A stretch of DNA of 64,000 nt from Hyphomicrobium_A sp963726795 (GTDB lineage: Bacteria > Pseudomonadota > Alphaproteobacteria > Rhizobiales > Hyphomicrobiaceae), in the NCBI GenBank assembly GCA_963726795.1, contig CAVSDD010000006.1, positions 62,001 to 126,000 of the forward strand, in the 5' to 3' direction. Numbering within the stretch: position 1 is the stretch's first letter; every line of letters starts with the position of its first letter. Below are positions 17,394 through 24,755 of this stretch, in pieces. A program made the position numbers and the translations under genes. The notes beneath the pieces were generated by a model. That model saw only the letters and a program-made list of their open reading frames with translations, did not search any database and was not told the DNA's origin.

Positions 17394-19568
17394 ATGCTTA
17401 CGACCGTCAAACCGATTAAGACCGTTCTCCTGATCGAGGACAACCCAGGCGATGTTCGCTTGCTGCGCGAGCTGTTGAAGGACGAAGGTCCCGCCGAAAT
17501 CAAGGTGACGCACGTTGCGACCATGTGCGAAGCCGAAACATTCCTCGCAGAGCACGCCGTCGATATCATCCTGCTGGACTTGGGTCTGCCCGACGCTAAT
17601 GGACTTGGGGCGGTTAAGCGAGTCCTTGCGGCCGCGCCGCGCATTCCTTTGGTGGTGCTGACGGGATCGGACGATGCGTCGTTGGCCGCGCAGGCGCTCC
17701 ACGAAGGCGCGGAAGATTATCTGATCAAGGGCCAGATCGTTTCCAGCTCGAGCCAAAGCGAGACCCGCGTTCTGGTGCGCGCGTTGAGCTACGCCGTCGA
17801 GCGCAAGGCGATGGACGAGCAACTGTTCAGTGAAAGGGAGCGCGCCGAGGTAACGCTAAACTCCATCGGCGATGCCGTTGCATGCACAGACAGCGCAGGC
17901 AATCTTACCTTTCTCAATCGAGTTGCGGAAAAGCTGACGGGCTGGTCGTGGGCGGAGGCCGAGGGCCGGCCAATGACCGAGGTCCTGCGGATCCTCCACG
18001 GCGCAACCGGTGCGAGCATCGCAAATCCCATGGAGCTGGCGATTGGATGCGACCGAACGGTTCACTTGCCGGCAAACTGCGTCATCCTTCGGCGGGATGG
18101 ATCGAGACTGCCGATCGAAGAATCCGTCGCCCCCATTCACGATAGTCAAGGTCGTAGCGCGGGAACGGTGATTGTCCTGCGCGACGTAAGTGCAGCAAGA
18201 GACATGCAACGGCAGATCACTCATTCCGCCGAGCACGATTTTCTCACAGGGTTGCCCAACCGGATGCTTTTGAACGACCGCATCGACCAGGCGATTCTGT
18301 TGGCGCCGCGTCACGGGCAGCAGGTTGCGGTGCTGTTCTTGGATTTGGATGGCTTCAAGCACATCAACGATTTCCTGGGTCACTCGGCAGGCGACAAGCT
18401 GCTGCAATCGGTTGCGGGCAGCATTGTTCGTTGTGTCCGCTCCTCTGACACGGTCAGCCGTCAAGGTGGAGACGAGTTCGTGATCCTGCTTTCAGAGGCG
18501 CAGCAGGGCGAAGATGCCGCCATCGTCGCGAAGCGCATCCTTGAGGCTGTGGCAAGGCCTCACACCGTCGATCAGCGCGACCTTCATGTCACCGCAAGCA
18601 TCGGCGTCAGCATCTTCCCCGATGACGGCGCCGACGCCGAGACGCTCATCAAGAACGCCGATACCGCGATGTACCAAGCCAAGGAAAATGGCCGGCAGGG
18701 CTTCCGGTTCTTTAAGCCGATAATGAATGTCCGAGCGGTGGATCGGCGCGCAATCGAAGAAGCTCTCCGGCGCGCGTTGGAACGCAACGAGTTCAAACTG
18801 CACTACCAACCCAAGATCGATTTGAAAACAGGAGCAATCACCGGCGCAGAAGCTTTAATCCGCTGGACCACGTTGACGCGAGGTGTCGTCCCACCGAGCG
18901 AGTTCATTCCGGTCGCGGAAGCCTCCGGGCTTATACTGCCGATCGGCGCGTGGGTGCTCCGCGAAGCCTGCGTGCAGGCGAAGAAATGGTTGGATGCCGG
19001 GATGCCGCGCCTGACGATGGCGGTCAACGTCTCGGCGATGGAGTTTCTGGCCGAGAATTATCTGGACGGTGTGCTTAGAGTTCTCGATGAGACCGGGCTC
19101 GATCCGAAGCTGCTGGAGCTGGAGCTGACTGAGAGCGTGCTGATGGCTCGTGCGGACCCGACCGCGTTGATCCTGCAAACCCTGAGGGAGCGAGGTGTCC
19201 AGGTAGCCATAGACGACTTTGGCACCGGCTACTCCAGCCTGAGCTATCTGCGGAACTGCCCCGTAGATACGCTCAAGATCGATCAGTCATTCGTCCGTCA
19301 GATATCCAAAGAGACCGACGATGCGACCATTGTGACCGCAGTGATCGCCATGGCGCGCAGTCTCAAACTGCGGGTCGTCGCCGAGGGTGTGGAAACACTC
19401 GAAGAACTGACCTTCCTCTGCGAGCACCATTGCGACGAAGCCCAAGGATATTACTTCAGTCGACCGGTGCCCCCCAACGAGTTCGCGTCGCTTCTGAGGA
19501 CCGGCATCACTGTGCCGCTCCCTGGGGCTAAAGTTCCGGCCAAGATCCGGATGGTCAGCATGGTGTGA
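17394..19568 (+). CDS. REC-PAS-GGDEF-EAL c-di-GMP protein
   Basis: A 724-residue cytoplasmic signalling protein. Receiver domain at about 8-130 (LLIEDNPGDVRLLREL; Asp in IILLDLGLPD), PAS at about 150-265 (NSIGDAVACTDSAGNLTFLN), GGDEF at about 270-435 with an intact SRQGGDEFVILL, and EAL at about 445-700 with AEALIRW, ELTESVL, IDDFGTGYSSLSYL, KIDQSFVRQI and AEGVETLEEL. Both cyclase and phosphodiesterase signatures look active. Because it follows the kinase and two receivers on the same strand, it is the likely output of that relay: phosphorylation of its own REC, or competition by the free receivers, would tune c-di-GMP. Confidence 0.94.
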   Translation: MLTTVKPIKTVLLIEDNPGDVRLLRELLKDEGPAEIKVTHVATMCEAETFLAEHAVDIILLDLGLPDANGLGAVKRVLAAAPRIPLVVLTGSDDASLAAQALHEGAEDYLIKGQIVSSSSQSETRVLVRALSYAVERKAMDEQLFSERERAEVTLNSIGDAVACTDSAGNLTFLNRVAEKLTGWSWAEAEGRPMTEVLRILHGATGASIANPMELAIGCDRTVHLPANCVILRRDGSRLPIEESVAPIHDSQGRSAGTVIVLRDVSAARDMQRQITHSAEHDFLTGLPNRMLLNDRIDQAILLAPRHGQQVAVLFLDLDGFKHINDFLGHSAGDKLLQSVAGSIVRCVRSSDTVSRQGGDEFVILLSEAQQGEDAAIVAKRILEAVARPHTVDQRDLHVTASIGVSIFPDDGADAETLIKNADTAMYQAKENGRQGFRFFKPIMNVRAVDRRAIEEALRRALERNEFKLHYQPKIDLKTGAITGAEALIRWTTLTRGVVPPSEFIPVAEASGLILPIGAWVLREACVQAKKWLDAGMPRLTMAVNVSAMEFLAENYLDGVLRVLDETGLDPKLLELELTESVLMARADPTALILQTLRERGVQVAIDDFGTGYSSLSYLRNCPVDTLKIDQSFVRQISKETDDATIVTAVIAMARSLKLRVVAEGVETLEELTFLCEHHCDEAQGYYFSRPVPPNEFASLLRTGITVPLPGAKVPAKIRMVSMV

Positions 19569-19699
19569 CGACCGCTGGTGTTCGGTCGCGCCTATTAGCG
19601 CTCGTGGTGTCAGCGTGCTACGTTCGCCGATGGAAGCATTCAAAAGGCTAGCTAGCCTAGTCGTGCGCGAAGCGAAAACCCGAGCGATGGGGTCGGCGC

Positions 19700-19906
19700 A
19701 TGGCCAAACATAAATTCAAGGTTGGTCAACGGGTTCAGTACGCGCGCTCTCATCGTGGGATGGTGCCGTCAGCAACGAGCTACAAAATATCGAGCCTGAT
19801 GCCGACCGAGGGCGGCGAACAGCTCTACCGGATCAAGGCCGATACCGAGGCCTTCGATCGCGTCGCGAGGCAGAGCGAGCTATCAATTTCTGCCATGCCA
19901 GAGTGA
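19700..19906 (+). CDS. Small conserved hypothetical protein (68 aa)
   Basis: The protein MAKHKFKVGQRVQYARSHRG continues with YKISSLMPTEGGEQLYRIKA and a polar end. The pattern (KxKVGQxVxY ... GxxxYRIK ... FDRVARQSEL) is that of a small SH3-like beta-barrel protein seen in Hyphomicrobiales without known function. It lies in a run of short genes between the c-di-GMP operon and the transporter. Confidence 0.65.
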   Translation: MAKHKFKVGQRVQYARSHRGMVPSATSYKISSLMPTEGGEQLYRIKADTEAFDRVARQSELSISAMPE

Positions 19907-20004
19907 TACGAAACCCTTTCTTGCGCATGTACGTCTGGGTGCCGGCAACGACATAGCGTCGGCAGTCCCTGTCCGCGACCGTCGGCCAATCGAGGAGAGC
20001 ATCG

Positions 20005-20238
20005 ATGGAATACCCAACGTTCAAAAAATGGCTGACCGAGCGTGGGTGCCGCTTTGATACGCAACCCGAGGAGCGAGGAGATGGGCACGGGACCGTTACG
20101 ATCCATCGCGAGGGTCGGACCTCTGAACTACCGCTCGTGGGAGCCCGGCACGAGCTCGACGCGAATTCGGTTCGTCGCGTGTGCGAGGAACTCGATCTAA
20201 AGTGGGCCGAGCTTCCCGGACCAATGAGCCGCGCATGA
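20005..20238 (+). CDS. Small HicA-like protein without a visible HicB partner (77 aa)
   Basis: The protein MEYPTFKKWLTERGCRFDTQ continues with GDGHGTVTIHREGRTSELPL and SVRRVCEELDLKWAEL. The order helix, beta hairpin with Gly-His, basic strand, then the D/ELK-like helix with a closing LDL resembles the double-stranded-RNA-binding-like fold of HicA mRNA interferases, where a Gly-x-His strand carries the catalytic His. No HicB-like antitoxin is next to it, so it may be a solitary or repurposed member. The assignment is tentative. Confidence 0.5.
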   Translation: MEYPTFKKWLTERGCRFDTQPEERGDGHGTVTIHREGRTSELPLVGARHELDANSVRRVCEELDLKWAELPGPMSRA

Positions 20239-20329
20239 AGCGAATGGCTTCACTAATCCGTTGAGGACCGGTTGCTTTCTCCGGCACCGAGGAAGTTCGC
20301 TACCTATACCTGGACGGGAAGATTGTCTG

Positions 20330-20776
20330 ATGGCCCAAGAAGATGAAACACACGAAATCGAGAAACTGATCGCCCTGCGCAAAAGTGCGCTGGAGACGAA
20401 GGCCGTTGCTGAAGTGGAAGCCTCGAGACGGGCAGACGATCTCGCGGGCAAAGTGAAATCCGCCACCGCCCAGGCCGAGCAGGACCTCAGAGTTGAGATT
20501 ACGAAAGCCAATGCCGCGATCAAGCGGGGTGGGTGCGATGAGAAATTCGTCCTCAAGCCAGACGCGCAGAGCGGATCAGGGTGGAGTGCTAACCTGATTT
20601 TGAACAACGACTCCGGTCCACTGCGCGGTTACGCGTTCACCATTGACGGCGCGGACGGCAAAATTGTCATCAAAAGCGCGGGGACGACGATGCAAATGAA
20701 GATCACGAACGTGCTGCAGGTGACATTGCAAGATTGGAACGCTCTGCTGACCAAGATGTACGCCGCAAGTACCTGA
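20330..20776 (+). CDS. Hypothetical protein with coiled-coil N-terminus (148 aa)
   Basis: The ATG at 20330 starts MAQEDETHEIEKLIALRKSA. Residues 1-70 are a charged amphipathic helix rich in Ala/Glu/Lys/Arg (ASRRADDLAGKVKSATAQAE). The C-terminal half is beta-rich and ends in VTLQDWNALLTKMYAAST. No signal peptide and no known family. An upstream in-frame start at 20261 would add Arg-rich, non-coding-like residues and was not chosen. It converges with the gene at 20780. Confidence 0.6.
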   Translation: MAQEDETHEIEKLIALRKSALETKAVAEVEASRRADDLAGKVKSATAQAEQDLRVEITKANAAIKRGGCDEKFVLKPDAQSGSGWSANLILNNDSGPLRGYAFTIDGADGKIVIKSAGTTMQMKITNVLQVTLQDWNALLTKMYAAST

Positions 20777-20779
20777 CGT

Positions 20780-21109
20780 TCAACGATCAGCAAACACTCC
20801 ATCGGTGGCATTTTGGATGGGAGGCAAACCGGCGAGAGCTGCACCAAGCTCAAGTGTCATCGCCGAGGCCAAGACTTTTCTTACTAATATTTCGCGGTGC
20901 GCATGCAGCGCCTCCAAGGCCAGCTCCTCGAGCTCGGGGCCGTCAAGTACACCCCCAGCGACCCCTTGCGTGATCGCGTCCGCCATTACGCACCAATCGG
21001 TCTCCGAAAGGCCCAATACGGTGAACCCTGCCTCCAACCATGCGTCATGGAGGGTGCGAGCCATCAAATCTACGGTCTTGAGATCGAGGTCTGGTTTGGA
21101 ACTAGCCAT
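20780..21109 (-). CDS. Conserved hypothetical protein (109 aa), paralogue of the one at 5078
   Basis: The protein MASSKPDLDLKTVDLMARTL is all-helical: TLHDAWLEAGFTVLGLSETD, then CVMADAITQGVAGGVLDGPE and LEELALEALHAHREILVRKV. The first two blocks match the small protein at 5078-5314 in order and spacing. No catalytic motif or membrane segment is seen. It is a single gene, converging with the coiled-coil gene at 20330. Confidence 0.6.
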   Translation of the reverse strand: MASSKPDLDLKTVDLMARTLHDAWLEAGFTVLGLSETDWCVMADAITQGVAGGVLDGPELEELALEALHAHREILVRKVLASAMTLELGAALAGLPPIQNATDGVFADR

Positions 21110-21269
21110 GACCAGACAAGCCTGGCGCGCCCAAAGAGTTCCGATTGTGAGCCGGCATAACCGTCGGCTTGCTTAAGCGAATATTACGGGGGCGTGCGCG
21201 CGCCCGCGTCCCGGAATTGAGCCATTACAGTGACAACGGCAGACCCAACCGCAGCTCGCTGCCTCCGGC

Positions 21270-21434
21270 CTATCCTCGGCGCGCCGATCCTTTGATCTCG
21301 GTGTGGTGCTTATCAAGCCAGTGCCGCGCCGCATCTTGCGATCGACTGTGCATCGAGCCGCAATCCTGACATCTCCAGCTCCTGATCTGAAGCCGCTTCG
21401 CTTCCGGCGTGTGTTCGATCTTAGCCTCTGACAT
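21270..21434 (-). CDS. Small zinc-finger-like protein (54 aa)
   Basis: A short frame from ATG 21434 encodes MSEAKIEHTPEAKRLQIRSW and then RCQDCGSMHSRSQDAARHWL and DKHHTEIKGSARRG. The C-x2-C ... H-x4/5-H-H arrangement is that of a compact C2H2-type zinc ribbon/finger, and the basic ends suggest nucleic-acid contact. There is no strong ribosome binding site, and the overlapping frames are less protein-like. The reading is based on the motif and composition. Confidence 0.5.
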   Translation of the reverse strand: MSEAKIEHTPEAKRLQIRSWRCQDCGSMHSRSQDAARHWLDKHHTEIKGSARRG

Positions 21435-21787
21435 GAGTGGCTCACTTTCGGTTGGACAAAGCCTTTTTCATTTGCAACCCCAGCAAGTGTTCTCTCAGCC
21501 ATTCATTGAGAATGCGTTCGATTTTGCAGGTTTGCGAGCCGGTGCTGCAGATCGCGCAGAGCTTCGGACGGAAAACCGCGAATGCTTATGCAGTTTTGTT
21601 CTTTCCTCCAATCCCGGCAGGCTACTAGCGTCGACACCTGCGCTGCGCCGAACAGGCCTAGACGCGCCCTCAAAACTGCCCAAGATCGCTCACGAGGCGA
21701 TAGTCGGACGATACGACGCGTCTGCTGCCCTCTTTGCCCTCGCGGAGCGGTGTGGACGGTGAGAAAAACGCTGGGGGAAGCGCAGGC
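21435..21787. other. Intergenic stretch upstream of the transporter, no confident gene
   Basis: About 350 bases. On the minus strand, pieces in two frames look weakly protein-like (PSEALRDLQHRLANLQ, then KIERILNEWLREHLLGLQ around 21450-21560) and may be a decayed small gene, but no family is recognisable. The transporter promoter should lie near the right end. Confidence 0.4.
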
Positions 21788-23536
21788 ATGACGTCGAGCA
21801 CGACAGGAGAACTTGGCGGGAAACGTCCGCGGCGGGCGCTGACGCGCGATGAGCGCAGGGTCATCATCGCCTCGTCCGCCGGGACGGCGTTCGAGTGGTA
21901 CGACTTTTATCTCTATGGCGCACTCGCCTCCATCATCGGGGCGCAGTTCTTCGCGGCCTACAACGAAACGCAACAGAACATCTTCGCCCTGCTGACGTTT
22001 GCTGCCGGCTTCGTCGTCCGTCCCATTGGCGCGATCGTGTTCGGCCGCCTTGGCGACCTCGTCGGCCGCAAGTACACGTTCGTGCTGACGGTCGTCATCA
22101 TGGGCGCGGCAACATTCTTGGTCGGCCTGCTGCCAAACTATGAGACCATTGGCGTCGCCGCTCCGATCGCGCTTGTCGTGCTGCGCATGCTCCAAGGGCT
22201 GGCGGCCGGCGGAGAGTACGGCGGCGCCGCGATTTATGTCGCCGAGCACGCTCCGCAGAACAGGCGCGGCTTCTTCACGAGCTGGGTGAACACCACCTCT
22301 ACGTTGGCGCTGCTGTTGTCGCTCATCGTCATCATGTTCACGCAGATTGCGCTTGATGCCAGCTATCCCCCGGTCGTTCGGCCGGACGGCTCAAGTCTCA
22401 GCGCGTTCAAGTCATGGGGTTGGCGTATTCCGTTTCTGCTTTCGGTGGTGCTGCTCGCCATCTCGCTTTACGTTCGCCTGCAAATGCAGGAGAGCCCCGC
22501 CTTTCAGCGCATGAAGGCCGAGGGCATGGCCTCGAAGGCTCCGCTGAAAGAGGCCTTCGGCCAGTGGAAGAATGTCAAGACAGGCCTGATCGCCTTGTTC
22601 GGTCTCGTCGCCGGACAAGCTGTTGTCTGGTACGCCGCGCACTTCTATACCCTGCTCTTTCTCCAGAACATCCTGAAGGTCGATCAGTTCACGACCAACG
22701 TGCTGGTCGCTTGGGCGCTAATTTTTGGCGTCGGCTTCGTCGTCATCTTTGCCAGCCTGTCCGACCGCATTGGGCGCAAGCCCGTCATCTTGGGCGGCTG
22801 CCTGCTCGTGGCGCTGACCTATTTCCCATTGTTCAAACAGCTAACGCTGACCGCGAACCCGGCACTCTACCGGGCGCACAACACCGTTTCCGTCGTCGTG
22901 CTCGCGGATCCGGCGGAATGCTCGTTCCAGTTCAATCCGACGGGCCGGGCAAAATACGATTCCCATTGCGATATCGCAAAAGCGCTGCTGGCGAAAAGCG
23001 CCGTCAAGTACTCAAATGTTCAATCGCCAGCCGGCACGCCCGCGAGTGTTCGCATTGGTAGTGGCGACGCCATCGCCGTGAGCGACCCGGAGTTCGCCGA
23101 CAAGGTTGCGAAGCAGCTGACTGCCGCCGGCTATCCGGCTGCAAACGATCCCGAGATCGTCAGGATCCGCATCGATCCTGCAGCGGGTCTTGCAAACATA
23201 GCAGGCTTGTTCGACATCTGGAGTGCCCAGAAGCTGACGATCATCGCCATTCTCACGCTGCTCGTCATGTACGCGGCAATGGCGTATGGCCCGATGGCGG
23301 CGGCCCTGGTGGAACTCTACCCCACACGCATCCGCTATTCGGGTCTGTCGCTGCCTTACCACATCGGCAACGGCTGGTTCGGCGGCCTGTTGCCGGCGAC
23401 CGCGTTCGCAATGATAGCGGCCTCAGGCGACATCTATTTCGGACTTTGGTATCCGGTGGCAATCGCTGGAATGACTGTCATCGTCGGCATTCTACTTGTG
23501 CCGGAGACGCATAAGAGAATCGACGAGCACACGTGA
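21788..23536 (+). CDS. MHS-family MFS transporter with a soluble insertion
   Basis: A 582-residue inner-membrane metabolite:H+ symporter of the ProP/KgtP/ShiA type. The N-terminus SSAGTAFEWYDFYLYGALAS is the family signature, followed by FVVRPIGAIVFGRLGDLVGR, GRKYTFVLTVVIMG, LQGLAAGGEYGGAAIYVAEH and SDRIGRKPVILGGCLL. Twelve hydrophobic segments can be placed. Between the later segments, about residues 358-475 form a hydrophilic, partly periodic insertion (DPAECSFQFNPTGRAKYDSH ... AKQLTAAGYPAANDPEIVRI), much longer than in ProP. The substrate (an organic or amino acid) cannot be named. The start at 21788 is chosen over 21734 because MTSSTTGELGGKRPRRALT fits the cytoplasmic N-terminus. Confidence 0.88.
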   Translation: MTSSTTGELGGKRPRRALTRDERRVIIASSAGTAFEWYDFYLYGALASIIGAQFFAAYNETQQNIFALLTFAAGFVVRPIGAIVFGRLGDLVGRKYTFVLTVVIMGAATFLVGLLPNYETIGVAAPIALVVLRMLQGLAAGGEYGGAAIYVAEHAPQNRRGFFTSWVNTTSTLALLLSLIVIMFTQIALDASYPPVVRPDGSSLSAFKSWGWRIPFLLSVVLLAISLYVRLQMQESPAFQRMKAEGMASKAPLKEAFGQWKNVKTGLIALFGLVAGQAVVWYAAHFYTLLFLQNILKVDQFTTNVLVAWALIFGVGFVVIFASLSDRIGRKPVILGGCLLVALTYFPLFKQLTLTANPALYRAHNTVSVVVLADPAECSFQFNPTGRAKYDSHCDIAKALLAKSAVKYSNVQSPAGTPASVRIGSGDAIAVSDPEFADKVAKQLTAAGYPAANDPEIVRIRIDPAAGLANIAGLFDIWSAQKLTIIAILTLLVMYAAMAYGPMAAALVELYPTRIRYSGLSLPYHIGNGWFGGLLPATAFAMIAASGDIYFGLWYPVAIAGMTVIVGILLVPETHKRIDEHT

Positions 23537-23549
23537 GCAGCGCTTGACA

Positions 23550-23577
23550 CCGGCGTTGACACTTGCGGCAACGCCGG
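23550..23577. terminator. Stem-loop between convergent genes
   Basis: CCGGCGTT, 12 bases, AACGCCGG: a perfect 8-bp stem after the transporter stop and before the end of the convergent barrel gene. No T-run follows on either strand, so it may act as a weak bidirectional terminator. Confidence 0.45.
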
Positions 23578-23595
23578 AACATCCACGGCGTCAAC

Positions 23596-24385
23596 TTAGA
23601 AATTAATTCCTATGCCGGCGGTTGCCAGCGAGTAGGACGAGGCGTCGAGCGTGAGTGTCCAGGGCGAGGTCGCAGCGTGGTTGGGGTACACAGTGGACCC
23701 AAGTGTCTGATCGGCGGAGCCTACGTACAGGTAGCGATACTCCCCGAACACGAAGGCGTTGGGGCCAAGCGCCATGCGAACGCCGGCCTTTAATTGTGCC
23801 GCGAAGGTGAAGGCGGAGGAGTTCGGGGTCGGAATTGAAGTGATTGACACCGGCCTCCGGCGGGGCGATCTGCAGCGAATTTGCGCCGCTGACGCCGACG
23901 CGCGCGGCGCCGATGCCGCCGCCAAGATAGGGCGTCAAACCGTAGTAGGTCGTCGGCAGGCTGAAAACCAGGTTCGCCAGAAAGACGGACGTGTTCTGCG
24001 AGAAGGTATCGTCGAAGGAATGCTCGTCGAGGCGGTCGGTGGGGCTGTTCAGCGACGCGTGCCGGCTCCCGTTCGAGATAAAGAAACCTTCGAGCTCGAC
24101 GGCGGGCAGCACCAGCGTACCGTTCGACCATTCGTGACCGATCTGGCCGCCGATGAATCCGACACCGCCGCTGCCGGCCGTACCCCTCGCGTTGACCGCC
24201 AACGGGCCTCCCTGGGCTTCAATGAAAAACGCGGTCCCGAGCTGGGCGACGCCGGTGTCGCTGGCAAAACCGCCGCCGCCGAAAATGCTCGCGTACGTGC
24301 CGCGGCCGGGCCCGACCACTTCGTCTGCGAGCGCGGGGGCCGCCACAAGACCCGCAATCATCGCCAGCGCCAGTTTGAACCGCAT
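23596..24385 (-). CDS. Outer-membrane beta-barrel protein, one frame break
   Basis: A secreted barrel protein of 262 residues after removal of one extra base near 23826. The start MRFKLALAMIAGLVAAPALA is a clear signal peptide with a cleavage site after ALA. The body alternates polar and hydrophobic residues with many Gly (GTYASIFGGGGFASD, GGQIGHEWSNGTLVLPAVEL, YYGLTPYLGGGIGAARVGVS), typical of eight-stranded porin-like barrels of Hyphomicrobiales, and it ends in Phe (GIGINF), the usual C-terminal barrel signal. GAGGGAG precedes the start. Transport or adhesion function is unknown. Confidence 0.82.
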
Positions 24386-24755
24386 GCCCCGCTCCCTCTG
24401 ATGCGAATCGTTTCTGCTGGGTTTCAGACTATTGCAGCTTGGCCGCGAGTACACCGCCGCCCCTTGTGGCGGATTGTGATCGGGGCAGGATAGGAGAGCG
24501 GAGGGGAGGGTGGATAAGGAGGAGGGGAGTCCGGTTGTGGCTCGTAGCCGTGAGCGGACCCGCAATAGCGTCACCGGTGGGGCGCGGCCCTCAGATGCTG
24601 CGGAATCATACCAAACTATGAATGTCCACTATTGCGTAAAACAGGGCCCAGGGCTTCCCCTGCCCGCATTTGCAGCAAATCGGCTCTACCCTTCGACGAG
24701 CGTGTAAGGGACTTGATGCCAGGGTGTGCGACCGATCCGGCCGCAGGCAGTCGCC
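24386..24755. other. Intergenic stretch with a G-rich purine tract
   Basis: About 370 bases between the divergent barrel gene and the diguanylate cyclase. It contains a purine-rich run with many GG/GGGG blocks at about 24484-24531. No gene was recognised. The promoters of both neighbours are expected here. Confidence 0.5.

Noticed and set aside
21503..22249. 248-codon minus-strand frame over the transporter start
   Set aside because: Antisense to a clear MFS gene, with no recognisable family.
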